A DNA stretch of 64,000 bases, taken from contig MLAK01001104.1 in NCBI GenBank assembly GCA_001839685.1, positions 74,168-138,167 of the forward strand, in the 5' to 3' direction. The position numbers were made by a program, and so were the translations under genes. This document shows, one piece after another, positions 1 through 9,462 of this stretch. The notes under the pieces are model-generated. The model was not told the origin of the DNA. It did no database searches and saw only the letters and a list, made by a program, of their open reading frames with translations. Positions within the stretch are counted from its first letter, which is position 1. Each line of letters starts with the position of its first letter. This DNA is from Tritrichomonas foetus. Lineage: Eukaryota; Parabasalia; Tritrichomonadida; Tritrichomonadidae.

Positions 1-364
1 CTGCTTTCTGTAACATCAATTCGGCATTCGCTTCAATTGTTGGCATTGGATTTTCAACATAAACACGTGTTTGAAACTCTTCGGGAGAAAGGGCGGCATT
101 CTGGGCGATTATTGCATCAGCTTGTGTTCTGAATTTATCGACTCGTGTTGAAATTCGTTCCATTCTTTGAAAAAGCTTATCAAAATCCGACTCTAATTCC
201 AAAAAAATCTTCGATGAAATCTCATAAAGAGATGTCATTTGTCGAAATAATCCAATCGCATAAACAAACCCGCATTTCTTAAAAATATCTTCGAGGTTGG
301 CTGAATCCAATTTCTTTGGATCTGTCGATTGCTCAAACGAGGGAAGAGATATCGCAGGAAACAT
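1..364 (-). CDS. SCAR/WAVE-like actin regulator, N-terminal part (cut by window edge)
   Basis: An open minus-strand frame begins at the ATG at 364-362 and runs off the left edge; about 121 codons are visible. After a short leader (MFPAISLPSF...) comes a helical segment with the pattern of the SCAR/WAVE homology domain: a QMTSLYEISSKIFLEL stretch, then a heptad-like LFQRMERISTRVDKF stretch. These match the positions of the 'QLSSLSKHAENIFGEL' and 'RIDRL' helices of WAVE proteins. WAVE proteins link Rac signalling to Arp2/3-driven actin assembly, and the N-terminal helices dock into the WAVE regulatory complex. The proline-rich and C-terminal VCA parts lie outside the window, so identity rests on the N-terminal helices alone. 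A different coiled-coil protein remains possible. Confidence 0.55.
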   Translation of the reverse strand, partial: MFPAISLPSFEQSTDPKKLDSANLEDIFKKCGFVYAIGLFRQMTSLYEISSKIFLELESDFDKLFQRMERISTRVDKFRTQADAIIAQNAALSPEEFQTRVYVENPMPTIEANAELMLQKA

Positions 365-865
365 TAATAAAAAAAATCACAAAAATTCTCAATGCAGTAT
401 GTTATCAAAAAGTTTATTGGAAGATGAAGGGTTCAAATTCATTGGAATTTTTATGAAAATTTTGTATTGGAGCACATCTTTTAGCTATATTTTCATTGAA
501 AGAAAAAAATGTCAAATATGATTTTGATTCAATTTAGGAAAAGAAAATCTGAGACATTAAACTTTTTCATAAAACAAATCTCAACAACCTTCGAATTCGC
601 CTACTCACCATTCTTATTTTATATTAATGGTGTAATTATATGGAATAGGAAAATAAAAGCAATATTACAGCTAAAATATGTTTAATAACAGAACTTGGAT
701 CATCTGGATTCAAGTAAAAAAATCTTGCTTGATAGATCTATTCAAGATTTTGCTTTATTCTTATCAAATGAATATTTATTTTCATTCATCCACAAGAACA
801 GTAAATTATGATTTATGGTTTTGGCATGATTTCGATATATCAAAAATGAAATGAAAATTGAACGG
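365..865. other. AT-rich intergenic region
   Basis: This is the spacer between the SCAR-like gene start and the 3' end of the next minus-strand gene. No frame with protein-like composition and no repeat was seen; it presumably holds the SCAR-like promoter and the downstream gene's 3' region. Confidence 0.6.
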
Positions 866-2233
866 CTACTTGGTTATAGCATTGAAAATGTTCAAGTTAG
901 AAACTGAGAAATCCTTAGACAATGAATTTAAGAGTCTCATAATACACAAATCCCGAAATCTTCCAACAGTATCCATTTCTTCGATATTTTTGGCACTAAA
1001 AGCAAGAATGAAAGATTGGGAATCTTTCACTTTTTCCATGAACATTCTCAGTGTGTTGATATCAAAGAAGAATGGCATTGCTTCAAGTAGCTCATCACCA
1101 GAAATTCCTTTGTCAGTCAGCTCTTTGAAAATTTCACTATCTGCATCAACAAACTGGAAAAGTGCAGCTGCATAACCTTTTTTGTGTCTCATTAGTTCAA
1201 TTCCGCATGCAGCCAGTGGTGGATCGATATCTTTTGTTTGTGAATAAATATATGAATAAGCTAGTGCTTGTGTGTATCTAGCAATTGATTCATCATCACG
1301 ATATTGCATTGCAGCTAAAATGAAGAAAATGTAATTATTTGTAAATTCTGAACAAATATCTAAAATTGAGCATAAATCTTTATCAAAATTTGATGGAAGT
1401 TCAATTGGAGTAACATATTCAAAAAATGGCTCTGCAACAATTCTCAACAATTCTGAGAAATATGATCTTGCTCGTGAGAAAACAAATGTTCGCTTAAATA
1501 AAGAAATGTTATTATTGTCATTCAATCGGTTCTGTTTGTTTAATTCTTCAACAGACTTGCTGGTAATTGCAAGTATGAATGCTGTAAATTTGGGATAGAT
1601 TTCTCTTCTTAATGAAAAGTAATTCAATAAGATTGAAAAATCCGAATAACCTTTTGTGGCCTTTGATAAGAATCCCATGAGGACTTCTGCTTCTGCTCCA
1701 TTTCCTAACGATTCTTCTAAGAAAATTGAATTTGCGCTTTGTTCTGAATAGAGAGGATCTTTATTGAAAATGTTGGACATGTTTTGAGAGGATTGAATAA
1801 CTTCAATTTCATCTGGGATGTTCTCTTCAACATTTTCTGGGGTTTGTAGAAAAAGCTCATTTTCCTCATCAATCAGTTCCAAAAAATCTTTGATTTGACG
1901 TTCTAAATAAGTTGGAAATGAATTGAGTGATTGCAGGGATGCAACAGCGTTATTGAATTCCTGGCAAGTGATTGGAGCTTCGAGCGATATTGATAATATT
2001 GAATAATTTACAAATGCGACATGTTCTGGCTTTTTTAAAGTTGACGCCTTCCGGCAAATTCGTAAAAGCTGCGCAGTGGAAATAATCTGAATCGTTTCAA
2101 AATAATCTAATTGATATGATAAAAAAAGATCGATAATGTACTCGACATCAACATCGATTTTGGATGAGACATCATCACGGATTTTTAAGCGCATGCTTAT
2201 ATTATCTTTTGGAGATTTCCCATCTTTATTCAT
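866..2233 (-). CDS. Unrecognised helical protein, 455 aa
   Basis: This is a complete frame with an ATG at 2233-2231. The composition is ordinary cytosolic: many Leu, Ile, Phe and Glu, no signal peptide and no convincing membrane segment. Residues about 120-180 are acidic and low in hydrophobics, probably a disordered linker. The flanking regions look like all-helical folds (for example a FTNNYIFFILAAMQYRDDES helix pair near residue 295). I did not recognise a family. The length of the frame and its even codon use make it a real gene. It lies tail-on to the SCAR-like gene on the same strand with a 500-base gap, so the two are separately transcribed. Confidence 0.75.
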   Translation of the reverse strand: MNKDGKSPKDNISMRLKIRDDVSSKIDVDVEYIIDLFLSYQLDYFETIQIISTAQLLRICRKASTLKKPEHVAFVNYSILSISLEAPITCQEFNNAVASLQSLNSFPTYLERQIKDFLELIDEENELFLQTPENVEENIPDEIEVIQSSQNMSNIFNKDPLYSEQSANSIFLEESLGNGAEAEVLMGFLSKATKGYSDFSILLNYFSLRREIYPKFTAFILAITSKSVEELNKQNRLNDNNNISLFKRTFVFSRARSYFSELLRIVAEPFFEYVTPIELPSNFDKDLCSILDICSEFTNNYIFFILAAMQYRDDESIARYTQALAYSYIYSQTKDIDPPLAACGIELMRHKKGYAAALFQFVDADSEIFKELTDKGISGDELLEAMPFFFDINTLRMFMEKVKDSQSFILAFSAKNIEEMDTVGRFRDLCIMRLLNSLSKDFSVSNLNIFNAITK

Positions 2234-2794
2234 GAAAATCTTGATTTTTCATATCATATTTCATTTAAAAATAATTGGCCTCCAACCGTTAATCAAAAAC
2301 TTTGGAAGTCATAATGAAATCACACTTTATAAAAATAAATGCTTTTTTATTAAGCATTACAATCAATTTTGTGAAAAACATAAATAGCTATCACAAACCT
2401 GATGAGGTGTGAAATTCTCTGAAAATGTCATTTGTTATATATATAAAAATGCGCTGATTTCTCAATTAAGCTTTTTAATTATAATATCATGTGAGTGTTA
2501 AAAATAACATTATGTAAAGATTTCTTATGATTGTTGAAATGATCTCTCAAAGATCAGCAACTCCATCTGATGTATCTCAGATATCGATATAAAAGGAAAG
2601 TAAAGCCTAAAATAGGGTAAATGAATAAAGCAGTAATAGAAATTCGGCTTGTAAACAGTATTCAGCAAATTATTAGAAAAATTAAAAAATAAAAATAAAA
2701 AAGGAGCTTGTGAGATGAAATTTCTAAAAGATAAGATATGTTTTATTAAAAAGGAACTTAAAAAATGAGTGACTAAAAACTTAAAAAAATAAAA
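2234..2794. other. AT-rich intergenic region
   Basis: This spacer separates two minus-strand genes. It contains scattered poly-A/T tracts and no recognisable coding remnant or repeat. Confidence 0.6.
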
Positions 2795-3304
2795 TCACGA
2801 AGTATAATCAGTCGGCTGGAATTTGGCGCGCATTGACATCAAAAGGCACACAAGGAGACCCATGATACCAATAAGTTCTGAGAAAATCTGAACAATGAGC
2901 AATTTGAAGAACATATCTGCATCGCGATGACAAACGACTGAAATCGTGGCACCCATGATTCCGATGGCCAAACCTGCACTGAAGCTGCAAAGCCCTTGAA
3001 CGATACCGCCGAAGAAAATAGCGTAGCCAGCGTGATAATGGTTGCGATCAAATGGAGGTGGGTAATAAACCATTCTTCCGTTCAAAACAAGCGCCATAAT
3101 TAATCCGTAGATAGCAATAACTTCGCAGAGAATGAGATTCATGATATCACGCATTGCAATTCGTCCTGAAATAACAGCTGTTCCTGCCATTGCAGTTCCG
3201 CAGGACCAAATTCCCCAGGCAGCACCGCAGGCGGCTAAACCAACGCACAATCCAATTCCTTCACCAGCGAAATTGTATGGATTAAGATCGTAGAGAAAAA
3301 CCAT
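2795..3304 (-). CDS. V-type ATPase proteolipid subunit c'' (21 kDa type)
   Basis: This is a 169-residue, very hydrophobic protein with an ATG at 3304-3302. It forms part of the membrane rotor of the V-ATPase, which pumps protons into acidic compartments. Four membrane helices are visible. Helix 1 has the GIGLCVGLAACGAAWGIW glycine/alanine pattern of proteolipids. Helix 2 carries the proton-binding glutamate in CEVIAIYGLIMA. Helix 3 is SFSAGLAIGIMGA and helix 4 is QIFSELIGIMGLLV, which also keeps a glutamate. The opening 'YNFAGEGIGL' and the CEVIAIYG motif resemble subunit c'' more than c. The protein is shorter than typical fungal or animal c'' (about 200 residues) because the extra N-terminal helix is missing. 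Assignment to the proteolipid family is firm; c'' over c is likely. Confidence 0.88.
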   Translation of the reverse strand: MVFLYDLNPYNFAGEGIGLCVGLAACGAAWGIWSCGTAMAGTAVISGRIAMRDIMNLILCEVIAIYGLIMALVLNGRMVYYPPPFDRNHYHAGYAIFFGGIVQGLCSFSAGLAIGIMGATISVVCHRDADMFFKLLIVQIFSELIGIMGLLVCLLMSMRAKFQPTDYTS

Positions 3305-3615
3305 CTTTTAATTTTTGTGTTCTTATTTCCTCGCGTTTCTATTAGTCAAGCCGATAGATTTTTCTATGTCCAAAACAGTTTGGACACACTCAAAAGTGAA
3401 ACGATAACATATTGTATAATTTACAAATATAAACTATTTAAAATACAGCATGTGGCCGATAGAGTAATATTCACATTCATGTTCAGAATAGTTTATCCAT
3501 CAGGCCAAAATTAGCCTTAAGAAATTACGATTGAAAATTCTTTAAGGGTTTCAATTTTGGTGATTTGGTAAACCTTTAAAAATAGCAAATATTTTTCACA
3601 TAATTATTTCCCCAA
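3305..3615. other. Divergent intergenic region with promoters of the V-ATPase and CAF1 genes
   Basis: This is a bidirectional spacer. An initiator-like site lies just before the CAF1 ATG. The plus-strand open frame inside it has no family resemblance and is not called. Confidence 0.5.
3596..3603 (+). promoter_or_regulatory. Initiator-like site (TCACATAA) before CAF1
   Basis: The sequence matches the trichomonad initiator consensus TCA(+1)YWWR. It would place transcription start about 18 bases before the ATG, giving the very short leader usual in trichomonads. Confidence 0.5.
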
Positions 3616-4395
3616 ATGATTCGTGATGTTTGGGCATGGAATCTTGAACAAGAAATGAAAATTATCTCAGACCTCGTCGTAGACTATCCTTATATCGCAA
3701 TGGATACCGAATTTCCAGGTGTTGTCGCCAAGCCAGCAGGATCATTTAAATCAACAGAAGCCTTGGAGTACCAAGCGATGCGCTGTAACGTCGATATTTT
3801 AAAAATTATTCAAATTGGTATAACTTTAGGTGATTCGCAAGGCAACGTTCCATCGCCTTGTTGCACTTGGCAATTTAATTTCAAATTCGATTTAAATTCA
3901 GACCCGCATTTTTATCGCGCAATTGTTCTTCTTCAATCGTCCGGCATTAAATTCGAGCGTTTTCAAAAGGAAGGAATCGACGTATATGATTTCGCCAGAC
4001 TTTTGATTCCAAGCGGCTTGGTACTATGCGATAAAGTCACGTGGGTCACTTTCCACAGTATATCAGATTTCGGATACCTTTTGAAAGTTTTGACCTGCTC
4101 GCCCCTCCCTGACGATCACCAGGAATTTTTCAATCTTTTGCATATTTATTTTCCGCATTTTTATGATATTAAATACTATACTTCTGTTTATAATAATATA
4201 GCAAATGGTTTACAAGGTATAGCCGACCAATTAAACGTTGAAAGAGTTGGAAAGGAGCATCAGGCTGGCTCGGACGCGCTCGTCACTCTGAAGGTCTTCT
4301 TCGAGCTCCAGCGACAGATTCTGGAGAAAGATATAACAGAGATGGATGCTGAAAACAAGCTGTATGGTGTGTCGCCGCCTCCACTTTTGCACTAA
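3616..4395 (+). CDS. CAF1/POP2 (CNOT7-like) mRNA deadenylase
   Basis: This 259-residue protein belongs to the DEDD exonuclease family that shortens poly(A) tails as part of the CCR4-NOT complex. The first acidic pair is D30 and E32 in AMDTEFPG. The signature SDFGYLL lies near residue 158 and carries the third acidic residue, with HSISDFGYLLKVLT around it. The last motif is AGSDALVT near residue 215, where the family has its final catalytic Asp. The N-terminal 'IRDVWAWNLEQEM' is also typical. Length matches the family (about 260-290). The stop codon is followed at once by a TAAATAAA run, which fits trichomonad poly(A) signalling by TAAA next to the stop. All catalytic residues appear intact, so the enzyme is probably active. 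Confidence 0.95.
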   Translation: MIRDVWAWNLEQEMKIISDLVVDYPYIAMDTEFPGVVAKPAGSFKSTEALEYQAMRCNVDILKIIQIGITLGDSQGNVPSPCCTWQFNFKFDLNSDPHFYRAIVLLQSSGIKFERFQKEGIDVYDFARLLIPSGLVLCDKVTWVTFHSISDFGYLLKVLTCSPLPDDHQEFFNLLHIYFPHFYDIKYYTSVYNNIANGLQGIADQLNVERVGKEHQAGSDALVTLKVFFELQRQILEKDITEMDAENKLYGVSPPPLLH

Positions 4396-4841
4396 ATAAA
4401 TGTTTCTAGCAGACAACTGAAATTTAATTTTTTTGATTTTTTTGTGATTTGGATGAATAATGAAAGACATGAAAAGTTGAGGACAAAATCCGAAGAAATT
4501 TTTAGTTAATTGAATGAATGTTTCTTTTGGTGAAGAATATTTTTATTATTTTTTGAAGACTTTTTATGATTGAATATGTGGGTTTTACAATATGTGAAGT
4601 AGTTATAAATTATATGATAACGAGTTTCTTCAGATTTATATTTCGAAAATTAATTATGATGATAATTATTCATGATATTGAATATTACTTGAATATATGA
4701 TAGTGGTACTTTCAATGGAATGTTAGAATAGGAAATATTGATGATAGATAGAAGAATTTCGGCAAAATTTCAAAGATGATTCAACTGTGGAATTAGCCTT
4801 TATTTTGACCTTGACAATTATAATAGCGATATTTAACAAGA
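4396..4841. other. AT-rich intergenic region
   Basis: Spacer between two co-directional genes. No coding remnant or repeat was seen. Confidence 0.6.
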
Positions 4842-5156
4842 ATGACTATTCGATGGGAAAACGTTCCAGACAGCGAAGTTCGCGCCGAAGTTGAAGCTGT
4901 TCTCGAAAGCCAAGGTGAAGCAAAACGCATTCGTCAATTTCTTTACGACAATCCTGCCGTCAGTGAATGGCGTGAGCATATTCGCCAAATGTGCAGAGAC
5001 TTAATCAATGAAAAAGGAATCGATAACCTCACGCCAGACCTCATCTACGATCAAATCGCCGCCACAGCCAGAGACCAAATTCCATCATCAGTTTCAGACG
5101 AAGTGAAAGCCAAACTTGTTGCTTTCCTTCAGACACAATTCGAAGATCATATATAG
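4842..5156 (+). CDS. ENY2/Sus1-like transcription and mRNA-export factor
   Basis: This 104-residue helical protein has the ENY2/Sus1 layout. Helix 1 carries the ESQGEAKRIRQFLYDNPAVSEW turn, corresponding to '[21 protein letters not shown]' in animals. Next comes the WREHIRQMCRDLINEKG helix, with the conserved Arg/Lys and 'EKG' turn. The third part is LTPDLIYDQIAATARDQIPSSV, with the 'P.SV...L...FL' ending. The family works in two places: the SAGA histone H2B deubiquitination module and the TREX-2 export complex at nuclear pores. Length equals the family norm (about 95-105 aa). The match is by pattern along the whole length, so confidence is high. Confidence 0.85.
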   Translation: MTIRWENVPDSEVRAEVEAVLESQGEAKRIRQFLYDNPAVSEWREHIRQMCRDLINEKGIDNLTPDLIYDQIAATARDQIPSSVSDEVKAKLVAFLQTQFEDHI

Positions 5157-5232
5157 AATGGCTTTTTGCTATTAATGACTGTTAATTAAAATAATGATTT
5201 GAAATGATTTCATCAAACTATTTTTTTGAATT

Positions 5233-5505
5233 TCAGTAGCTTTTTTTGATTTCATTATATGGAGCTGCATAATACGCAACATCAATATCACCTTTCTTTA
5301 CACATTCACCATAACCACTATCTTTCGCTGAAGGTTGAAAATTTACCGGAAAAGTGCCTCGTGCGAATATTCGGACTTGATTCCCAAAGATAAGTTTTCC
5401 TGCACTTTTTATATCAGCTATAGTCTCTACTAGCAATGGTTCATTACTTCTACTATTGAGAATCATAATTGGATTGTGAATAGATTTACATATTATTGTG
5501 ATGTT
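5233..5505 (-). pseudogene. Orphan coding remnant, C-terminal part of an unknown protein
   Basis: A minus-strand frame is open from after a TGA at about 5507 to the stop at 5233. From the only ATG (5466) it encodes 77 residues, and coding-like sequence continues upstream of that ATG without a start. The translation looks like part of a beta-rich extracellular or enzyme domain (GNQVRIFARGTFPVNF, GDIDVAYYAAPYNEI). I do not recognise the family. With no proper start and no flanking partner, it is more likely the 3' end of a lost gene than a functional small protein, though expression from the ATG at 5466 cannot be excluded. Confidence 0.35.
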
Positions 5506-5591
5506 TCTTTCTGAAAAGGAAATAGATCAACATCCATTGGCAATTAATAATTGCCAATTATACATCAAGATAATCTAGATTTTAACGTGTT

Positions 5592-5698
5592 GCACCTCTG
5601 CATTTCGACCAACAGTTCATCTTGAAATTCTAATTAGCCTTTAGAATTGACCAAACTGGTAGTAATCTTTATCAAGTTTGAGGGTAATGCAGAGGTGT
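5592..5698 (+). mobile_element. Short inverted-repeat element (MITE-like), copy A
   Basis: The left end reads CACCTCTGCATTTCGACC and the right end GGTAATGCAGAGGTG, an imperfect terminal inverted repeat. The interior shares 'TTCTAATTAGCCTTTAGAATTG' and 'ACCAAACT..TAGTAATCTTTATCAAGTTTG' blocks with copies near 30.3, 49.9 and 58.6 kb. It is about 107 bp with no coding capacity. It lies in the spacer between the orphan remnant and the BspA-like gene. Confidence 0.7.
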
Positions 5699-6254
5699 AT
5701 CACGTGTCCTTAAGGTTAATTGAATATTCATCTAAAAACAAGATTTCATTTTGAGAATTCTCACGGTTTTAGGAAAAATGGTGCTTCATTGTCATCTTTT
5801 CATCTACAATAAATCATTATTTGGGTTCCTGACAATTATCCAGTTCGATCATTAGATTTTATTTTTCAAATTTTTTTTCATTTTTGATTCACTGTGTCAT
5901 GAGTTCATTTTCATTTTTATATATTTATATGAATACGTTTAATTCAAATTAATAAGACAGAAAAAATATATAAGAAAATAATGCATCTATTAAATTATAC
6001 TTTTGAATGAAAGAATATTCATTTGAGCAGCGACATAAATCAATTCATCGATCATGAGCACCGAAATCTATCTGAGAACAAAAGAAGTCTATTTTCCAAA
6101 GAGGCTTTATGATTTTAATCGTTTTTTTGGCAAAAAAGGATTTCCTTTGAATTTTCTGAAGGAAGTTAATTTTTTGAAGCCCATCCCATTATCGCCATTG
6201 AAAATTTCTATTTCCCAAATAAAGTATTGAAAAAATGATATTGTAAAGTTTCCA
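5699..6254. other. AT-rich intergenic region upstream of the BspA-like gene
   Basis: No gene or further repeat was seen beyond the MITE copy on its left. It presumably contains the promoter of the next gene. Confidence 0.5.
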
Positions 6255-7904
6255 ATGTTTCTTTTATTCGTGATACTCCAGAAAATTATCTATGAAAGCG
6301 AAAACAACATGTTTCTACTCGATACAGACACCAAAACCGCAGCTATTACTGGTAGATTCGATCCAACAATTCCTCTCCAAATTCCATCAACAATCACATC
6401 GCCAACACTTGGTGAATTTGAAGTCACAGAAATTGGATCAAAAGCGTTTTCTAACGATCAAAATTTCAACACCCCAGTCAAAATTCCATCAACTGTCAAA
6501 ATAATTGGCGATAAAGCATTCTACAATTCTTCAATAGAATCAATTGAATTTTCTGAAGGACTTGTAACAATTGGCAGCCAAGCATTTTATAATTGCGTTT
6601 ATCTTTCATCGCCGCTCACTTTTCCTCAATCATTACAAATAATTGGACGAGGTGCGTTTTTTGATTGTTTGAAGCTTACAAGTGTTTCATTAAATGAAGG
6701 ACTTGAAAAAATATTGCCTGAAGCCTTCCAAGGATGCTTATCGTTAAGTGGTGAATTAAAATTCCCATCTACATTAAAAGTTTTGGAAATGTTTTCGTTC
6801 AAAAACTGCTACTTGTTGACATCAATTAATTTTGGAACTAATTCGGTTTTGAGTGTCTACAAGCAATCATTTGATGGTTGTTTCAACATTGAAAAATTTT
6901 CGATTTCTGGAAACAAAGATTTCACAACTGATAGCTACGGCGCCTTCTATAAAAAGAAATTGTTAATGAACATTCCATGTACTGTAACTTCGTTTATGAT
7001 CCCGAAAGATGTCGAATATATTTCTGATAATGCTTTTGAATTTACATCAAAATTAACGGTCGTTACAGTTGAAAAAGGAAATTCGATTTTTGAAATCGAT
7101 TCACTTGGCGCACTTCTAAGAAAAGAAGCATCAACTAAAACCTTATACTTTGTGCCAAGAAATGCAACTCTATTTCGCGTAGATGCCACTCTCGGTGATT
7201 TGAAACCACATGCATTGAATGATTGTGAAAATTTGAATACTTTTACAGTCGATCATTCAAATAATGCATTCACTGTTGAAGCTGGTGCTTTAATTTTACA
7301 TAACAGACTTGTTGCTGTTCCACGTTCAATAAAAGAATATGATTTCCCTGAACGTGTAAACTCTCAAGTATCCGATCCATTTGGATGTTGCTATAATTTG
7401 GAGAAAATCACTTCCCATCCAAATAATCAACATATTCGTGCAGATGAAAATGGTTTGATTTATGATTTTAAACATGAAATCCTTTTCCGAGTACCTCCTG
7501 CCCTTAAAGATGTGGTTTTACCTGAACAATTAAGAATTATTGGTGATAATTCATTTAGAAGTTGCATAAACTTGAAAACTTTGGATGTTGGTCCGAATGT
7601 AACACAAGTTGATACAATTGAGTTTAGATTCACAAATGACTTAACTGTGAAGGTTCCTTCATTACCAACAATCTTTTCGTATTTACCATTCGTGAAAGTG
7701 TCTGTGAAGTCTAACTTTTTCGGTTTTCTGAAGGAGTTACTCAAAAAGACTGATGAAAAGGGTGGAAGTTTTACGTTGGTGCTTGGATGCATAACGATGG
7801 TGACTGTTGCTATTCTTGTGGTATTGATTGTGGTGGTAATTAGAAAGAAGAGACAAAATAGCGTAGTCGTTGTAGATGACGTGCCACTTCTTCAAGAAGA
7901 GTAA
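6255..7904 (+). CDS. BspA-like (TpLRR / LRR_5) surface membrane protein
   Basis: The 549-residue protein is built of Treponema-pallidum-type leucine-rich repeats. Units such as VKIIGDKAFYNSSIESIEF, LVTIGSQAFYNC and LQIIGRGAFFDCLKL recur from about residue 60 to 200 and again at about 270-470. One C-terminal membrane segment follows (LVLGCITMVTVAILVVLIVVVI, about 515-536). A basic stop-transfer KKR and a short cytoplasmic tail ending DDVPLLQEE complete it. The tail contains a [DE]xxxL[LI] acidic dileucine-like motif, which in other eukaryotes directs endocytic sorting. This is the layout of trichomonad BspA-like proteins, a very large family implicated in surface interactions. The start is uncertain: an in-frame ATG lies 18 codons further on, and no clear cleavable signal is visible. 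Family call is firm; adhesion role is inference. Confidence 0.92.
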   Translation: MFLLFVILQKIIYESENNMFLLDTDTKTAAITGRFDPTIPLQIPSTITSPTLGEFEVTEIGSKAFSNDQNFNTPVKIPSTVKIIGDKAFYNSSIESIEFSEGLVTIGSQAFYNCVYLSSPLTFPQSLQIIGRGAFFDCLKLTSVSLNEGLEKILPEAFQGCLSLSGELKFPSTLKVLEMFSFKNCYLLTSINFGTNSVLSVYKQSFDGCFNIEKFSISGNKDFTTDSYGAFYKKKLLMNIPCTVTSFMIPKDVEYISDNAFEFTSKLTVVTVEKGNSIFEIDSLGALLRKEASTKTLYFVPRNATLFRVDATLGDLKPHALNDCENLNTFTVDHSNNAFTVEAGALILHNRLVAVPRSIKEYDFPERVNSQVSDPFGCCYNLEKITSHPNNQHIRADENGLIYDFKHEILFRVPPALKDVVLPEQLRIIGDNSFRSCINLKTLDVGPNVTQVDTIEFRFTNDLTVKVPSLPTIFSYLPFVKVSVKSNFFGFLKELLKKTDEKGGSFTLVLGCITMVTVAILVVLIVVVIRKKRQNSVVVVDDVPLLQEE

Positions 7905-8151
7905 ACAATTAAGTCAATTTTTATTTTTTGCTGTTTTTTCGTCCAAAATCGCCATTCTTGACTCGATTGAAGACATGAATAAGTGGGAAAAAATTGTTAA
8001 AGATTGAAACAATAAAATGAATAACTCAGATTTACATTGAGATTTTTGGAAACACAAGAAAAATTAAAATAAATAAATAGATATAAGTTTCTTAAAAGAT
8101 GTTTTTTCAAATAGATAGGACGTGAGTCAATAATTATATACACCTTTCGAA

Positions 8152-9462
8152 TTATGTAAACTTGAATGCGAGGTTTGCGTCCGGTGCACCGAATGAGAAA
8201 TCTGGAATGAATCCTTCGCCAGATTGGAGATTCGACTGGGTTTCAGAGTCACATGGTGTCTCAATTGTAAACTCGTTAGCAAACCCGTTTGGCTGGTACT
8301 CACTAACAGTTTGGAAAGAAGATGGTTTGTATTGTTTTGTATACACTTTTTCCCAATCAATTCCTCTGAAGAATGGATGAGCTTTAATTTGTTGTACATT
8401 TGGTCTTTCATTAGGATCTTTGTTCAAGAGTTGCCTAATTAAGTCAGTGGCTGTTTTGTGACCGAATTTAGGAATGTCTGGTTCTTTATTTAATATATTT
8501 TCAAACATAGTTGTTTGATTATCGTCGTAAAATGGAGTATTTTCGTATAAAATTTCATAGAGGAGGATGCCCATAGCCCACCAATCAACGGGGAACGAAT
8601 ATTTTTCTTGTCTGAGGACTTCAGGTGCCAAATATTCGGCTGTACCGCAAAAAGTGTCAGTTGTCTCATTGATCATTTTTGAGAGACCAAAATCAGTAAT
8701 TTTGACATGACCGTATTTATCAAGAAGAATATTCTCTGGTTTTAAGTCACGATAAATGATATGATTGGCGTGCATGTGCTCAATAGCGAGTGTTATTTCA
8801 GCAAGATACAATCGAGTGTCCTCGATTGGAACAACAGTCTGATCACGAATATGTCTCATCAGTTCACCACCTGCTGCATATTCAAGGCCGAGGTAGAACT
8901 TGTGGTCAGTTTGGAATGCAAACATCAAGTTGACAATGAACGGATGCTTTGGTAACTGATACAAAAGGGCCCTTTCAGCTTGAACTGTTGATAATTGATT
9001 CAACTCAAGTAGCCTCCTTTTTCTGATAGTTTTCAATGCAAAAAGTTCACCAGTATCGAGTTTTTCAACGAGCATAACTTTTCCGTAAAATCCACGGCCA
9101 AGCACCTGCAGGATGCGGAACTGGTCCATACTAAAGCCGGCATTTGCTGTCTTACACGTACGAAGTGTGAAAACCCAAGCGAGAACTTCAGGAAGGATTC
9201 CTGAACATATAATTTTGCCAATTTCTGCGTTTTCAATTGTAAATTGTGGTGGATCTTTATCGTCATCAAGTTCAATTTCTGTATCTTTGTCGATTGTAAA
9301 GGCTTGCTGTGCTTCATCAATGTTTTCTGTCTTAGAAATGTATAATGTCTGGCCAATTAAAGTAAAATAGCGCAATTGCCAGATACCAAGAACTCTAGAT
9401 TTGTGGCGGAGCTTTCCGACTATGGAAGGCTGTCGGTCGTCTTTAGGATTAGGTTCAGTCAT
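8152..9462 (-). CDS. PH-domain AGC-family protein kinase (Akt-like layout)
   Basis: The 436-residue protein starts with a pleckstrin-homology domain (about 12-100; VGKLRHKSRVLGIWQLRYFTL is the typical beta1-beta2 region). A Ser/Thr kinase domain follows (about 112-370). The glycine loop is LGRGFYGKV, the lysine lies in ALKTIRK, and the catalytic loop is YRDLKPEN, the AGC form of HRD. The magnesium loop is ITDFGL, and the activation loop is TFCGTAEYLAPEVL, which keeps the Thr that PDK1 phosphorylates in this family. An AGC tail begins at FFRGIDWEKVY and ends with a PDFSFG segment resembling the hydrophobic regulatory motif. The layout is that of Akt/PKB and related kinases responding to phosphoinositides. 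All catalytic residues are present. An exact orthologue cannot be named. Confidence 0.93.
   Translation of the reverse strand: MTEPNPKDDRQPSIVGKLRHKSRVLGIWQLRYFTLIGQTLYISKTENIDEAQQAFTIDKDTEIELDDDKDPPQFTIENAEIGKIICSGILPEVLAWVFTLRTCKTANAGFSMDQFRILQVLGRGFYGKVMLVEKLDTGELFALKTIRKRRLLELNQLSTVQAERALLYQLPKHPFIVNLMFAFQTDHKFYLGLEYAAGGELMRHIRDQTVVPIEDTRLYLAEITLAIEHMHANHIIYRDLKPENILLDKYGHVKITDFGLSKMINETTDTFCGTAEYLAPEVLRQEKYSFPVDWWAMGILLYEILYENTPFYDDNQTTMFENILNKEPDIPKFGHKTATDLIRQLLNKDPNERPNVQQIKAHPFFRGIDWEKVYTKQYKPSSFQTVSEYQPNGFANEFTIETPCDSETQSNLQSGEGFIPDFSFGAPDANLAFKFT

Noticed and set aside
8162..9370. Several plus-strand and alternate-frame open frames within the AGC kinase region
   Set aside because: They are shadows of the strongly supported kinase gene on the other strand and have no motif of their own.
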